NCBI RefSeq assembly: GCF_000177215.2
Contig: NZ_CM001368.1
Span: 2,978,017 to 3,042,016 of the forward strand
Length of the DNA stretch: 64,000 nucleotides
From: Solidesulfovibrio carbinoliphilus subsp. oakridgensis
Lineage (GTDB): Bacteria > Desulfobacterota > Desulfovibrionia > Desulfovibrionales > Desulfovibrionaceae
Direction: 5' to 3'
Numbering within the stretch: position 1 is the stretch's first letter; every line of letters begins with the position of its first letter. Below, piece after piece: positions 17,804-26,546 of this stretch. The position numbers were made by a program, and so were the translations under genes. The notes under the pieces were generated by a model. The model had not been told where the DNA came from. It ran no database searches and saw only the letters and a program-made list of their open reading frames with translations.

Positions 17804-18652
17804 TCAAGACAGAAGAAGGCAGGCGGGCTCTTCGCCGCGGGCGACCGGCCGCTCGATGACCAGCCGGTCCGGTCCGGCCGGCTCGATGGCGGCAATGGCC
17901 CCGAGATCCAGGAAATCCTGGAGCGCGGCAATGGCCCGGATGCGAAAGGCCGGCATGGGCTGGCGGGTCAGGCCGGACAGGCGGCGCAGGGCCGGCAGCT
18001 CCAGGCGCAGGCAGGCCGGGCCGTGGGCGAGCAGGGCCGCCAGCCAGCGGTGGAAGGCGCTGGAGGCCAACGGCGTGCGGATGGCCAGCAGCCGCTCCAC
18101 GCCCGGGGCGCCGCGTAGGCCTTCCATGATGCGGGGGCTGACGTCCACGGCGCAGATGCCGGCCGCCCGGTCGCACAAAAGCGTGTTTAGGAGCCTGGCC
18201 TGGATGTGGATGTCCCCGGCCTCGTCCTCGATCTCCAGGCGGGCGCTGGCCAGCCGCCACAGGGACCGCTCCAGGCGGCGGGTGGCGAACCGGCGGCCGC
18301 GCGGACGGATCAGCCGCATGAGGTCGCGCAGGTGGAACCGGGCCGCGCCGGTCCTGCCCCCGTCGCGAAAGGCCAGGAGCGCGCAGCCGAGAAAGGCGTC
18401 CAGGTCGTCCTGGTCGAGCCGTTCGCCGCAAAAGCGGATGGCCGCCCCCTCCCAGCAGGTGGCGAGCTCCACCCCCTCGAGCCACAGGCGCGGCCCCGGG
18501 TTTCTGGCGGCGAAAAGATCCGAGGCCAAAAGCAGGCCGAGCAGACGGTTGGCGAAATCCTGTTCCAGGGCCCCGGCCGGCCGGGCCTGTCCGTCGTGGC
18601 TGAAGGGGCTGTCGAGCGTCAGGGCGTCAAATCCGAACTCGTCGTGGTACAT
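17804..18652 (-). CDS. TrfA/plasmid replication initiator-like protein, chromosomal orphan
   Basis: Protein of 282 residues. The central part (about 60-135: IRFCGERLDQDDLDAFLGC followed by FHLRDLMRLIRPRG and RRLERSLWRLASARLEI) resembles the first winged-helix domain of TrfA-type plasmid replication initiators, where the pattern is YTG-LDQ-D-DV then a DNA-recognition helix. The second half also looks like a winged helix (FHRWLAALLAHGPACLRLELPALRRLSGL). There are no partition, mobilisation or iteron-like sequences nearby, so it is probably a domesticated DNA-binding protein. Start ATG 18652 has GGGGGAA upstream. The call rests on pattern memory; the function could be regulatory. Confidence 0.6.
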   Translation of the reverse strand: MYHDEFGFDALTLDSPFSHDGQARPAGALEQDFANRLLGLLLASDLFAARNPGPRLWLEGVELATCWEGAAIRFCGERLDQDDLDAFLGCALLAFRDGGRTGAARFHLRDLMRLIRPRGRRFATRRLERSLWRLASARLEIEDEAGDIHIQARLLNTLLCDRAAGICAVDVSPRIMEGLRGAPGVERLLAIRTPLASSAFHRWLAALLAHGPACLRLELPALRRLSGLTRQPMPAFRIRAIAALQDFLDLGAIAAIEPAGPDRLVIERPVARGEEPACLLLS

Positions 18653-18719
18653 GGTCGTTCCCCCTGCCTCGTGCCGTTTTCCGATCCCTGCCCATGGGGG
18701 AAGGGCCGGTCCGTTCAAG

Positions 18720-18749
18720 GGCGGGCCGCCGCAACAGGGGCGGCCCGCC
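18720..18749 (-). terminator. GC-rich hairpin after the ferritin-like gene
   Basis: Perfect 11-base arms GGCGGGCCGCC / GGCGGCCCGCC with an 8-base loop, beginning 12 bases after the stop codon at 18762 on the minus strand. There is no T-run, so termination may be Rho-assisted or the hairpin may protect the 3' end. Confidence 0.6.
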
Positions 18750-18761
18750 GGATGGTCGGTG

Positions 18762-19253
18762 TCAGCCGTTGTTGCGAAGCTTGGCCAGCATGCCGCGCAA
18801 CTGGCGCAGGTGGCCGCGTTCCTCGTCCAGGCACTGCTTGACGATGCCCGCCTCGGCGGCGGGCAGGAGGTCCATCATCTCCCGGAAGTAGAGGATGGTG
18901 TCCTTCTCGAACCGGCTGGCCAGCTCGATGGCCGCGATGGCGTCGGCGGCGTCGGCCAAGTCCTTTTCCGGGGCCCCGCCGCAGAACAGGGCATGGGAGT
19001 CGAGGAGGGCCTGGACGTAGTCCATGTATTCCTCCTCGTCGCTCCCGGCCGGGATGGCGGCCTTGCCCACGCGGCCGGCCATGGCCTCGAACAGGGCCTG
19101 GTGGCGGGCCTCCTCGCCGGCGAAGAATTCGAGGAACCGTTTGACGTCCGGATTGGTCGCCCCGGCCGCAGCCTGGGTGTAGACATTGCGGCCCCGGCGC
19201 TCGATCTCGATGGCCGTGCCGACGATGTCGCTGGCGTTGAAAAAGTTAGCCAT
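18762..19253 (-). CDS. Ferritin-like diiron protein (rubrerythrin-type, no rubredoxin domain)
   Basis: Four-helix-bundle protein of 163 residues. Metal-ligand pattern: EIERRG (helix 1 Glu), GEEARHQALFE (ExxH, helix 2), an ELASRFEKD Glu in helix 3, and DEERGHLRQL (ExxxH-type) in helix 4. It lacks the C-terminal CxxC rubredoxin part of classical rubrerythrin. Such proteins reduce peroxide or protect against oxygen in anaerobes. It lies after flxA on the same strand, separated by repeat copy D, so it could be read from the same long transcript. A role in protecting the oxygen-sensitive Flx-Hdr proteins is plausible but inferred. Confidence 0.88.
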   Translation of the reverse strand: MANFFNASDIVGTAIEIERRGRNVYTQAAAGATNPDVKRFLEFFAGEEARHQALFEAMAGRVGKAAIPAGSDEEEYMDYVQALLDSHALFCGGAPEKDLADAADAIAAIELASRFEKDTILYFREMMDLLPAAEAGIVKQCLDEERGHLRQLRGMLAKLRNNG

Positions 19254-19287
19254 GATGGTTTCCCTCTTTGTACTCGCGGAGGTGAAG

Positions 19288-19332
19288 ATGCCTCCGGCGG
19301 CCGGGGGGGATCATCCCCCCCGGACCCCCCGG
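19288..19332 (+). repeat. Dispersed palindromic repeat, copy D
   Basis: Plus-strand ATGCCTCCGGCGGCC, hairpin GGGGGGGATCATCCCCCCC and GGACCCCCC, lying between flxA and the ferritin-like gene. Unlike most copies it faces the minus-strand gene start rather than following a stop in its own direction. Confidence 0.85.
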
Positions 19333-19389
19333 ATGGGGGACGACAGTGTGTCCCCCGTGTGGTTATCGCGTTCGCCTCATGCCGTGCGC

Positions 19390-20226
19390 CTATAGCTCGT
19401 TGGGCAGGGCCTTCAGCTGGGCGTACGAGTAGACCGGGCCGTCCACGCAGACGTAGCTCGAACCGATGTTGCAGCGGCCGCAGATGCCGATGCCGCACTT
19501 CATGCGCTTTTCCAGCGTGGTGTAGATCTGCTCGTCCTGGAAGTTGAGCTTTTTGAGGGCCTCCAGGGTGAACTTGATCATGATCGGCGGGCCGCAGGTG
19601 ATGGCCACGGCGTTTTCCGGCTTGGGCGCCAGTTCCAGAAGGACGTTCGGAATGAGGCCCACCCGGTGCTCCCAGCCCTCGGCCTCGCGGTCGATGGTGA
19701 GCACCGTGTTGACGTCCTTGCGCGACGTCCACTCGGGCAGCTCCGAGGAAAAGGCCATGTCGGCCGGCGACCGGGCCCCGTAGAGGAGCGTGATGTCGCC
19801 GTAGTCGGCCCGGTTGTCGAGCATGAAGAGAAAGAGCGTGCGCAAGGGGGCCATGCCGATGCCGCCGCCGACAAAGACGATGTCCTTGCCCTTCATGGCT
19901 TCGTACGGAAAGGGCTTGCCGAGGGGGGCGCGCACGCCGACCTTGTCGCCGGCGGCCAGGCCGTGGAGCATGCCGGTCACTTCGCCGGCCCGCATGACCG
20001 AGAACTGCAGATAGTCCATGCGGGTCGGGGGCGAGTTGATGACAAAGGTCGATTCGCCGATGCCCGGGGCCGAGAGCTGGCCCACCTGGCCCGGCTCGAA
20101 CGTGAAGGCCTTCATCTTGGCTTCGTCGTCGAAACGGACCCGGAAGGTCTTGATGTTGTGGGTCTCCTGGACGGTCTCCAGGATGGTGGCCACTTCCGGC
20201 AGATACGGATTTTTCGGATCGGTCAT
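19390..20226 (-). CDS. flxA: FlxA, FAD/NAD-binding oxidoreductase subunit
   Basis: NAD(H)-oxidising subunit of the flavin oxidoreductase that supplies heterodisulfide reductase, 278 residues. The FAD-binding barrel (about 15-100) includes PGQVGQLSAPGIGES and SPPTRMDYLQFSV; the NAD domain has VGGGIGMAPLRTL and LLYGARSP; a C-terminal [2Fe-2S] motif is MKCGIGICGRCNIG with a later Cys. In characterised Desulfovibrio, Flx-Hdr couples NADH, ferredoxin and a DsrC-type disulfide by flavin-based bifurcation. It is the last gene of the operon; start ATG 20226 is 11 bases after the flxB stop with AGGTG in between. Confidence 0.95.
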   Translation of the reverse strand: MTDPKNPYLPEVATILETVQETHNIKTFRVRFDDEAKMKAFTFEPGQVGQLSAPGIGESTFVINSPPTRMDYLQFSVMRAGEVTGMLHGLAAGDKVGVRAPLGKPFPYEAMKGKDIVFVGGGIGMAPLRTLFLFMLDNRADYGDITLLYGARSPADMAFSSELPEWTSRKDVNTVLTIDREAEGWEHRVGLIPNVLLELAPKPENAVAITCGPPIMIKFTLEALKKLNFQDEQIYTTLEKRMKCGIGICGRCNIGSSYVCVDGPVYSYAQLKALPNEL

Positions 20227-20237
20227 TTGCTGCACCT

Positions 20238-21287
20238 CTAGCCCTTGGCCCTGGCCACGGCGTTTTGCACGATCTCGCGGATGTCCACGGAGACCGGACA
20301 GCTTTTCACGCAACGGCCGCAGCCGCAGCAGGCGATGAGCCCGTCGTGCAGGGTCGGATAGTAGCTGAACTTGTGGCCCACGCGGTTTTTCAGGCGATGG
20401 GCCTTGGTCGGCCGGGGATTGTGGCCCGAGGCCTCCAGGGTGAACTGGAAGTGCATGCAGGCGTCCCAGGACCGCATCCGCCGTCCCTTCATACCGGCCG
20501 GCTCGTCGGTGATGGTGAAGCAGTAGCAGGTCGGGCACAGATAGGTGCAGGCCCCGCAACTGATGCACTTGTCCGACTGGTCGCGCCAGAAGTCCATGTC
20601 GTCGAAGGCGGCCAAAAGCGCGGCCGGGGAGCCTTCGAAGTCCGGGGCGGCGCCCAGGGATTCGAGGGCCCTGGCTTTGACGCCCTCGGCCTCCCCGACC
20701 TTGGCCGCGCCGTCGGTGAGCGCCGGGTTCTCCAGGAACGGTTGGCCCTTGTCGCTGACGGCCTCGACCAGGTAGCCGCCGGCCACCGGCGTCAGGAGCA
20801 GGTCCGAGCCGGCCGGATCGGCCGGGCCGGAACCGACCGCGTGGCAAAAGCAGGTGTTCTCGGCCTTGTCACAGGCCATGGTCACGAAGACCGTGGCCTC
20901 GCGGGCGGCCGTGTAATAGGGGTCCGGGAACTTCTCGCCCTGGTAGACCCGGTCGAAGATGAGAAAGCCGCGGGCCCCGCAGGGCTTGGCCCCGAAGACC
21001 ACGGTCGGCTCGGCCGCGAGGTTGGGGATAAGGGCCAGGGTCGGCTTGCCCGGATCCTCGGCGTCCTTGCCCTGCTCGTAGCGGAACAGCTCCTGGCAGG
21101 CCGGGAAGACCGCGCCCTTGGGCGGGGCCGTGGCGTCGGAACCGAAGACCGGGGCCTTGGCCGCGTCATAGGGCCGGAAAACCACGCCCGGGCCTTCCTG
21201 GACCGGAACGAGCACCCGGCGGTCGGCCGCCAGGGACGCCAGCCACTGCGGCAGCTTTTCGCTTGCGATGTATTTGACAGCGGCCAT
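20238..21287 (-). CDS. flxB: FlxB, 4Fe-4S dicluster subunit
   Basis: Electron-transfer subunit of 349 residues of the HydB/AsrA type. After an N-terminal domain (about 1-215; AKPCGARG and CDKAENTCFC) come two [4Fe-4S] motifs, CISCGACTYLCPTC near 230 and CCGCGRCVKSCPVSVDIRE near the end. It passes electrons between FlxA and FlxC/Hdr. The start codon overlaps the flxC stop (TAATG, one base). Confidence 0.93.
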   Translation of the reverse strand: MAAVKYIASEKLPQWLASLAADRRVLVPVQEGPGVVFRPYDAAKAPVFGSDATAPPKGAVFPACQELFRYEQGKDAEDPGKPTLALIPNLAAEPTVVFGAKPCGARGFLIFDRVYQGEKFPDPYYTAAREATVFVTMACDKAENTCFCHAVGSGPADPAGSDLLLTPVAGGYLVEAVSDKGQPFLENPALTDGAAKVGEAEGVKARALESLGAAPDFEGSPAALLAAFDDMDFWRDQSDKCISCGACTYLCPTCYCFTITDEPAGMKGRRMRSWDACMHFQFTLEASGHNPRPTKAHRLKNRVGHKFSYYPTLHDGLIACCGCGRCVKSCPVSVDIREIVQNAVARAKG

Positions 21288-22258
21288 TACCAGCCTCGCT
21301 CTTTGATGTTGGCTTCCTCGACCTTGAACTGCAAAAGCGGCGGAATGGCCTGGGGGTCAACGCCGGCCTGGTAGTCAAAGAGGTCGTGGATGGCGCGGTT
21401 TAAGTGCTTTTTGAGGGCCAGCACCGGGATGTCCATGGGGCAGGCCCGCTGGCATTCGCCGCACTCGGTGCAGCGGCCGGCCAGGTGCATGGCGTGCACC
21501 ACCTGGAACATGAGCTTTTCCGTCACCGTATCTTCCTGGGTCAGCCAGTGGGGCTCGCGGCTCTGGGCGATGCAGTGGTCGCGGCACACGCACATGGGGC
21601 AGGCGTTGCGGCAGGCGTAGCAGCGGATGCAGCGGTCCATGTGGTAGCGCCAGAAAGCCATGCGCTCGGGCACGGTCATGGCGTCGAGGGCGGCCAGATC
21701 GGCGTCCACGGGCGTGGCCGGCGTGGTCGGGGCGATGGGGTCGCCGACGTAGGTGTCGGCCAGGACCGCGTTCGGGAACTGGCAGCGGCCGCACTTGTCG
21801 GCCCGGACGTCCAGAAAGGGCATGGCCACGGTCTGGCCGCCGGCCGTGACCGACACGGTCTTGCCGTCCGTGGCGACGCTGGCCGCCTGTCCGGCCGGGG
21901 CGTCGGCCGCAGCGAGCTTGCCCTTGACCTTGGTCAGGTCGATGACGCCCGTGCACGGCATGCCGAAGATGACCACGCTGTCGCGGTCGATGAGGTTTTC
22001 CTGGAGCAGCTCCACCACCGAGCGGGAGTCGCAGCCCTTGACCACCACGCCGACCTTCTTGCCCCGGAAAAGGGGCAGGTACACGGCCGGGTTGTGGACA
22101 TTGAGGGGGCCCCACTCGAGCTTGTCCACGTCCGCGTCGCTGCGCATGAACAGCGGGGTGTTGTGGAGCGGGTCGTAGCCCTTTTGCCAGCCGATGACGC
22201 ACTCAAGGCCGGGCAGGGCCTCCTTGATGCGGGTTTTGAGTTCCTCAAGCCGCGACAC
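21287..22258 (-). CDS. flxC: FlxC, 4Fe-4S dicluster coenzyme F420-reducing-type subunit
   Basis: Iron-sulfur subunit of 323 residues. The N-terminal half resembles the FrhB-like domain (VGVVVKGCDSRSVVELLQE, FGMPCTGVIDL, ADKCGRCQFPN). The C-terminal half has two ferredoxin motifs, CIRCYACRNACPMCVCRDHC and CTECGECQRACPMD. The start is GTG 22258, supported by AAGGAGG nine bases upstream and chosen over longer frames because it overlaps the end of flxD by 14 bases. Part of the seven-gene flx-hdr operon. Confidence 0.92.
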   Translation of the reverse strand: MSRLEELKTRIKEALPGLECVIGWQKGYDPLHNTPLFMRSDADVDKLEWGPLNVHNPAVYLPLFRGKKVGVVVKGCDSRSVVELLQENLIDRDSVVIFGMPCTGVIDLTKVKGKLAAADAPAGQAASVATDGKTVSVTAGGQTVAMPFLDVRADKCGRCQFPNAVLADTYVGDPIAPTTPATPVDADLAALDAMTVPERMAFWRYHMDRCIRCYACRNACPMCVCRDHCIAQSREPHWLTQEDTVTEKLMFQVVHAMHLAGRCTECGECQRACPMDIPVLALKKHLNRAIHDLFDYQAGVDPQAIPPLLQFKVEEANIKERGW

Positions 22259-22733
22259 GGTTGCCTCCTTGGCTGATGGCCCCGGCGACCTTGGCGAGCT
22301 GTTCCTGCGACACGGCGTCAAAGCGCGGCGCGGGACCCAGGGCGTGAATCTGTTCGGTGAATACCGTCACCACCTTCTGCCACCGCTGGCCTTCCGAAGC
22401 CGAAACCCAGGTGTAGTCGAACCGGGCCGGGTCGATGCCGAGGATGGGCAGAAAGCGCTTGAGGACCTCCAGCCGGCGCCGGGCGTAGAAGTTGCCCTCG
22501 GCGTAGTGGCAGTCGCGGGGGTGGCAGCCGGAAACCAGCACGCCGTCGGCCCCGTTGATGAGTGTCTTGGCGATGAAAAGCGGATCGATGCGTCCCGAGC
22601 AGGGCACGCGGATGATCCGCAGGTCCGTTGGCTGGTTGAACCGCCCGACGCCCGCCGTGTCCGCGCCGCCGTAGGAGCACCAGTTGCACAGGAATCCGAC
22701 GATACGCAGTTCCTTGCCGGTCAGGACTGGCAT
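22245..22733 (-). CDS. flxD: FlxD, MvhD-like [2Fe-2S] subunit
   Basis: Subunit of 162 residues homologous to MvhD of methanogens, the protein that connects the electron donor to HdrA. Conserved Cys pattern: FLCNWCSYGGADTAG, VPCSGRID and VSGCHPRDCHY. In Flx-Hdr it bridges FlxABC to HdrA. Start ATG 22733 lies inside the 3' end of hdrA (13-base overlap), consistent with coupled translation. Confidence 0.95.
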   Translation of the reverse strand: MPVLTGKELRIVGFLCNWCSYGGADTAGVGRFNQPTDLRIIRVPCSGRIDPLFIAKTLINGADGVLVSGCHPRDCHYAEGNFYARRRLEVLKRFLPILGIDPARFDYTWVSASEGQRWQKVVTVFTEQIHALGPAPRFDAVSQEQLAKVAGAISQGGNRVAA

Positions 22734-24679
22734 AAGGCGTTGACCTCCGCGAGGATTTGGTTGTCCGTGAAGTGCGAGAGCTGGATGGCGCCCTGGGGGC
22801 AGGTCGAAGTGCAAAGGCCGCAGCCCTGGCAGACGGTCTCGATGACCTCGGCCTTTTTCTGGCCCCGGAATTCGACTTCCTTGATGGCCTTGAACGGGCA
22901 GGTGATGATGCACTTGCCGCAGCCCACGCACCGCTTGATGTCGACCTTGGAGATCTGCGGGTCGCTTTCCAGCATGTCCTTGGAGAAAAGGGCCAGCACC
23001 TTGGCCGCGGCCGCGCTGCCCTGGCCGACGGACTGCGGGATGTCTTTGGGGCCCTGGCACGAGCCGGCCAGATACACGCCGGCCGTGTTGGTCTCCACGG
23101 GCTTGAGCTTGGGGTGGCTCTCCATGAAGAAGCCGTACTTGTCGTAGGAGATGCGCAGCTTCTCGGCCAGTTGGGGCGCGCCCTTGGCCGCTTCGGCCCC
23201 GGCGGCCAGAACCACCAGGTCGGCCTCGATCTCCACCTGGCAGCCGGCGAGCGTGTCGGCCCCGCGCACGATCAGCTTGTCGCCCTTGGGATAGACCATG
23301 GCCACGCGGCCCCGGATGTAGCGGGCCCCGTACTCTTCCATGGCCCGGCGGGTGAACTCGTCGTACATTTTGCCGGGGGAACGGATGTCCATGTAAAAGA
23401 CGTAGGACTGGGAATCCGGGATGTGGTCCTTGGTCAGGATCGTCTGCTTGGCCGTGTACATGCAGCAGAATCCCGAGCAGTAGGGCCTGTCCAGCGACTT
23501 GTCGCGCGAGCCGACGCACTGAATGAAGACGATGTTTTTCGGCTCCTTGCCGTCGGACGGGCGCTTGATGTGGCCGCCGGTCGGGCCGGAGGCCGAAAGC
23601 AGGCGCTCGTACTGGAGGCCGGTGATGACGTCGGGGTAGCGGCCGCCGCCGTACTCCGTGACCTTGCTGATGTCGAAGAGGTCGTAGCCCGTGGCCGCGA
23701 CAATGGCGCCCACGTCCTCGGTGACCAGCTCGTCGGTCATGTCGTAGCGGATGGCCCCGGTGGGGCAGACCTTGGCGCACACGCCGCACTTGCCCTTGAC
23801 GAACTGGCGGCAGGTGGTCGGGTCGATGACCGCCTTTTTCGGAATGGCCTGGGGAAAGGGGATGTTGATCGAGGTGGTGGGCCCGATCTTCTCGTTGAAG
23901 GCGTCCGGGTTTTTCTTGCTCGGACACTTCTCGGTGCAGGCGCCGCAGCCGGTGCACAGCTCCCAGTCCACATAGGTGGCCTTTTTCTTGACCTGGACCT
24001 GGAAGTTGCCCACGTAGCCGCCGATGGAGTCCACCTCGGAGTAGGCGTGGAGCGTGATGTTGGGGTGCTGGGCCACGTCGACCATCTTGGGGCCGAGGAT
24101 GCAGCTCGAACAGTCGACCGTGGGGAAGGTCTTGTCGAGCTTGGCCATCTTGCCGCCGATGGTGGATTCGCGCTCGACCAGGACGACCTCGAGGCCGCCG
24201 TCGGCGCAGTCCAGCGCCGCCTGGATGCCGGCCACGCCGCCGCCGATGATCATGACCCGCTTGTTGACCGAGAACTTGCTCGGCACGAGCGGGGCGTCGC
24301 GCCGCAGCTTTTCGGCGGCGATCCGGACCAGGTCCAGGGCCTTGTTGGTGTTGGCCTCGCGGTCCTTGCCGATCCAGGAGACGTGCTCCCGGATGTTGGC
24401 CATCTCGAACATGTAGCGGTTGAGCCCGGCCCGTTCCACGGCCCGCCGGAAGGTGGGCTCGTGCATGCGCGGGGTGCAGGAGGCCACGACCACGCCGGTC
24501 AGGTTTTTTTCCTTGATGGCCTGGATGATGCCTTCCTGGCCGGGTTCCGAGCAGGCGTACATGGTGTCCGTGGCATAGACGACCTCGGGAAAGTCCAGGG
24601 CGGCCTTGGCCACGGTAGCGGTGTCCACCGTGCCTTCAATGTTGCTGCCGCAGTGGCAGACGAAAACGCCTATTCGCAT
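22721..24679 (-). CDS. hdrA: HdrA, flavin-containing heterodisulfide reductase subunit
   Basis: Bifurcating FAD subunit of 652 residues. An N-terminal Cys domain (VCHCGSNIEG, ACSEPGQ, CTPRMHEPTFR, as in the HdrA cluster-binding insert) is followed by a FAD fold IIGGGVAGIQAALDCA near 142-157 and GGKMAKLDKTFPTVDCSSC. Ferredoxin motifs are CTGCGACTEKCP (about 243-254), CGVCAKVCPTGA, and a C-terminal pair CVGCGKCIITCPFKA and CQGCGLCTSTCPQGA. This is the typical length of HdrA in sulfate reducers. Flanked by hdrB and flxD; expected to split electrons between ferredoxin and the HdrB active site. Confidence 0.96.
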   Translation of the reverse strand: MRIGVFVCHCGSNIEGTVDTATVAKAALDFPEVVYATDTMYACSEPGQEGIIQAIKEKNLTGVVVASCTPRMHEPTFRRAVERAGLNRYMFEMANIREHVSWIGKDREANTNKALDLVRIAAEKLRRDAPLVPSKFSVNKRVMIIGGGVAGIQAALDCADGGLEVVLVERESTIGGKMAKLDKTFPTVDCSSCILGPKMVDVAQHPNITLHAYSEVDSIGGYVGNFQVQVKKKATYVDWELCTGCGACTEKCPSKKNPDAFNEKIGPTTSINIPFPQAIPKKAVIDPTTCRQFVKGKCGVCAKVCPTGAIRYDMTDELVTEDVGAIVAATGYDLFDISKVTEYGGGRYPDVITGLQYERLLSASGPTGGHIKRPSDGKEPKNIVFIQCVGSRDKSLDRPYCSGFCCMYTAKQTILTKDHIPDSQSYVFYMDIRSPGKMYDEFTRRAMEEYGARYIRGRVAMVYPKGDKLIVRGADTLAGCQVEIEADLVVLAAGAEAAKGAPQLAEKLRISYDKYGFFMESHPKLKPVETNTAGVYLAGSCQGPKDIPQSVGQGSAAAAKVLALFSKDMLESDPQISKVDIKRCVGCGKCIITCPFKAIKEVEFRGQKKAEVIETVCQGCGLCTSTCPQGAIQLSHFTDNQILAEVNALCQS

Positions 24680-24699
24680 TGGCTATGCTCCCTCGCCTG

Positions 24700-25581
24700 T
24701 TAGTCCGCGCCCGCCAGGGCCTTGGAAAGGACGGGCCTCGGATCGACGCACAGCTGGCCGAACCCGAGTTCCTCGTCCGACACGTTCAGGGCCACGCCCA
24801 TGAGCTGGGTGAAGTAGGGCACGGGGATCTTGTAGCTGGTCCCCTGGGCCCGGTTGACCTGGCCTTGGCGCAGGTCGAGGTTCATCTGGCAAAGCGGGCA
24901 GGCGACCGCGATCATGTCCGCGCCGGCGAGCTTGGCCGTTTCCAGGAGCTTCCCGGAAAGCGTGGCCACGACGTCGGGGCGGGGAATGCCGTAGGAGGCG
25001 CCGCAGCATTCGACCTTGAGCGGAAAAGGCACGACCTCGGCCCCCATGGCGGACAGGATGTTGTCCATGGCCATGGGGTTTTCGCAGTCGTCAAAGGCCA
25101 TGAGCTCGGGGGGCCTGTTCATGATGCAGCCGTAGTAGCAGGCGACCTTGAGGCCCTTTAAGGGCGTGCGCACGGCGGCCTTCAGGGCGTCGAGGCCCAC
25201 GGTCTCGACCAGGGCCTGGAGCACGGACTGGGTATTGACCTGGCCGCCGTAGGGGACGTCCAGGAGCTTGTTGACCTTTTCGGCCGTGGCCGGGGTCTCC
25301 ATGCGATGGTTGGCCGTGCGCAGGTTGGTCAGGCAGCTCGGACAGGGGGTGATGGCGGAGCGCAGGCCCATGTCGGCCACGAGCTGGAGATTCCTGGCGG
25401 ACAGGGCCGCGGACAGGACGTGGTCCTTGGTGTGGGCCGGGCTCGAGCCGCAGCAGCTCCAGTCCGGAATGTCGACCAGGGACAGGCCGACCGCGGCGCA
25501 GACGGCCCGGGTCGAGGCGTCGTATTCCCTGGAAGTCCCGAGGCCCGAGCAGCCCGGGTAGTAGGCAATGGCTTCACTCAT
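24700..25581 (-). CDS. hdrB: HdrB, CCG-domain catalytic subunit
   Basis: Disulfide-reducing subunit of 293 residues with two CCG domains: first YYPGC..WSCCGSSPAH..CPSC, second CYYGCIMNRPPE..VECCGASYGI..CPLCQMNL. The complete Cys sets indicate two noncubane [4Fe-4S] centres. In sulfate reducers the physiological disulfide is thought to be DsrC rather than CoM-S-S-CoB. Start ATG 25581 overlaps the hdrC stop as ATGA. Confidence 0.95.
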   Translation of the reverse strand: MSEAIAYYPGCSGLGTSREYDASTRAVCAAVGLSLVDIPDWSCCGSSPAHTKDHVLSAALSARNLQLVADMGLRSAITPCPSCLTNLRTANHRMETPATAEKVNKLLDVPYGGQVNTQSVLQALVETVGLDALKAAVRTPLKGLKVACYYGCIMNRPPELMAFDDCENPMAMDNILSAMGAEVVPFPLKVECCGASYGIPRPDVVATLSGKLLETAKLAGADMIAVACPLCQMNLDLRQGQVNRAQGTSYKIPVPYFTQLMGVALNVSDEELGFGQLCVDPRPVLSKALAGAD

Positions 25582-26138
25582 GAGTTCGACTCCCTCTCGA
25601 AGCGCTCGAAGATCCGGGCCACGTGCTCCTTGCCCTGGATGTCATGGGGCGTGAAGGACAGTTTGCCCTTGGGCAGCATTTTCGGCCCAAGGTCCATGTC
25701 GGTCCAGAAACGGCCGGTCCGGGTGATGTAGTTGACCATGAGGCCGAGTTCGAAGACGCGGCCGTGGGCCCGGACCGAATCCAGGAAGGAGTCCCAGAAG
25801 GTCTTGACCTGGGGCACGGCGGCCAAGCCTTCGCGGCGGGCCATGTGGCGCAGGACGTCCATGACGCGGGCCACGTCGATGTTGTTGGGGCACCTGGTCG
25901 TGCAGGACTCGCAGGTGGCGCACAGCCAGATGGATTTGCAGGACAGCACGGTCTTTTTCTGTCCGGCCTGGAGCAGGCGCATGATCTGACTGACCGGGAT
26001 GTCGTAGACGAAGGTGTACGGGCATCCGGCCGTGCAGTTGCCGCACTGGTAGCACAGGCTGACATTCTGGCCGGACTCTTCCTCCACCCTGTGAACGAAA
26101 TCTCCGTCGTAATCGCAGGTGAGATTGATGCTATTCAT
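25578..26138 (-). CDS. hdrC: HdrC, iron-sulfur subunit
   Basis: Electron-transfer subunit of 186 residues with two [4Fe-4S] motifs, CYQCGNCTAGCPYTF (about 29-43) and CATCESCTTRCPNNID (about 73-88). It is the first gene of hdrCBA-flxDCBA and donates electrons to HdrB. A 425-base leader separates it from adh and carries a 13-base-pair hairpin. Confidence 0.95.
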   Translation of the reverse strand: MNSINLTCDYDGDFVHRVEEESGQNVSLCYQCGNCTAGCPYTFVYDIPVSQIMRLLQAGQKKTVLSCKSIWLCATCESCTTRCPNNIDVARVMDVLRHMARREGLAAVPQVKTFWDSFLDSVRAHGRVFELGLMVNYITRTGRFWTDMDLGPKMLPKGKLSFTPHDIQGKEHVARIFERFERESNS

Positions 26139-26224
26139 ACAATCCTATCCGGTTGACGTGAAAGAAACCAACGTTAAGGCAAGCAGGTCGCCTGACACCA
26201 GGGAGGCCGGCGACACGACGACCG

Positions 26225-26273
26225 CGGTCCGGGGTGGATAGCATGGCGGTCCCTCGTTTGCCACCCCGGACCG
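26225..26273 (-). promoter_or_regulatory. Long-stem hairpin in the hdrC leader
   Basis: CGGTCCGGGGTGG and its exact complement CCACCCCGGACCG are separated by 23 bases, ending about 87 bases upstream of the hdrC start. It would fold in a transcript arriving from adh or from an upstream promoter. An attenuator, processing site or stabiliser are all possible. Confidence 0.45.
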
Positions 26274-26518
26274 GGCGTCGCGCCTGGAGGAATTTCTATA
26301 CTTATTTCAACTAGTTGCTTAGAAAGTGTGTTTCTCTTCTCAGGGCATGTATCAAATAGGAACAAAGTCGCGAAAATCAAGACCCACCGGACGCGCTGCC
26401 CGTCCGTCGTGCCGCACCTGCCGTCGCACCGGTCGCGCCGGCCATAGCCCGACCGCGGCCGGACGTGGGGCGCCGCGCGTCGGCCAGACGACCCGGGGCG
26501 GAGGCTGCCCCTGGATGT

Positions 26519-26546
26519 TCAAAGGGGGCCCGGAGGCCCCCTTTGA
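26519..26546 (-). terminator. Terminator-like hairpin after adh
   Basis: Perfect 12-base arms TCAAAGGGGGCC / GGCCCCCTTTGA with a 4-base loop, beginning 17 bases after the adh stop on the minus strand. Only three T residues in the stem and no free T-run, so adh may be partly separated from the hdr-flx genes. Confidence 0.65.

Noticed and set aside
26179..26193. Sigma-54-like site AGGCGACCTGCTTGC in front of hdrC
   Set aside because: Three mismatches in the -24 element; kept only as a note in the leader description.
26174..26380. Small minus-strand open frame of 68 residues in the hdrC leader
   Set aside because: No ribosome binding site, unusual codon use, crosses the long hairpin; not considered a gene.
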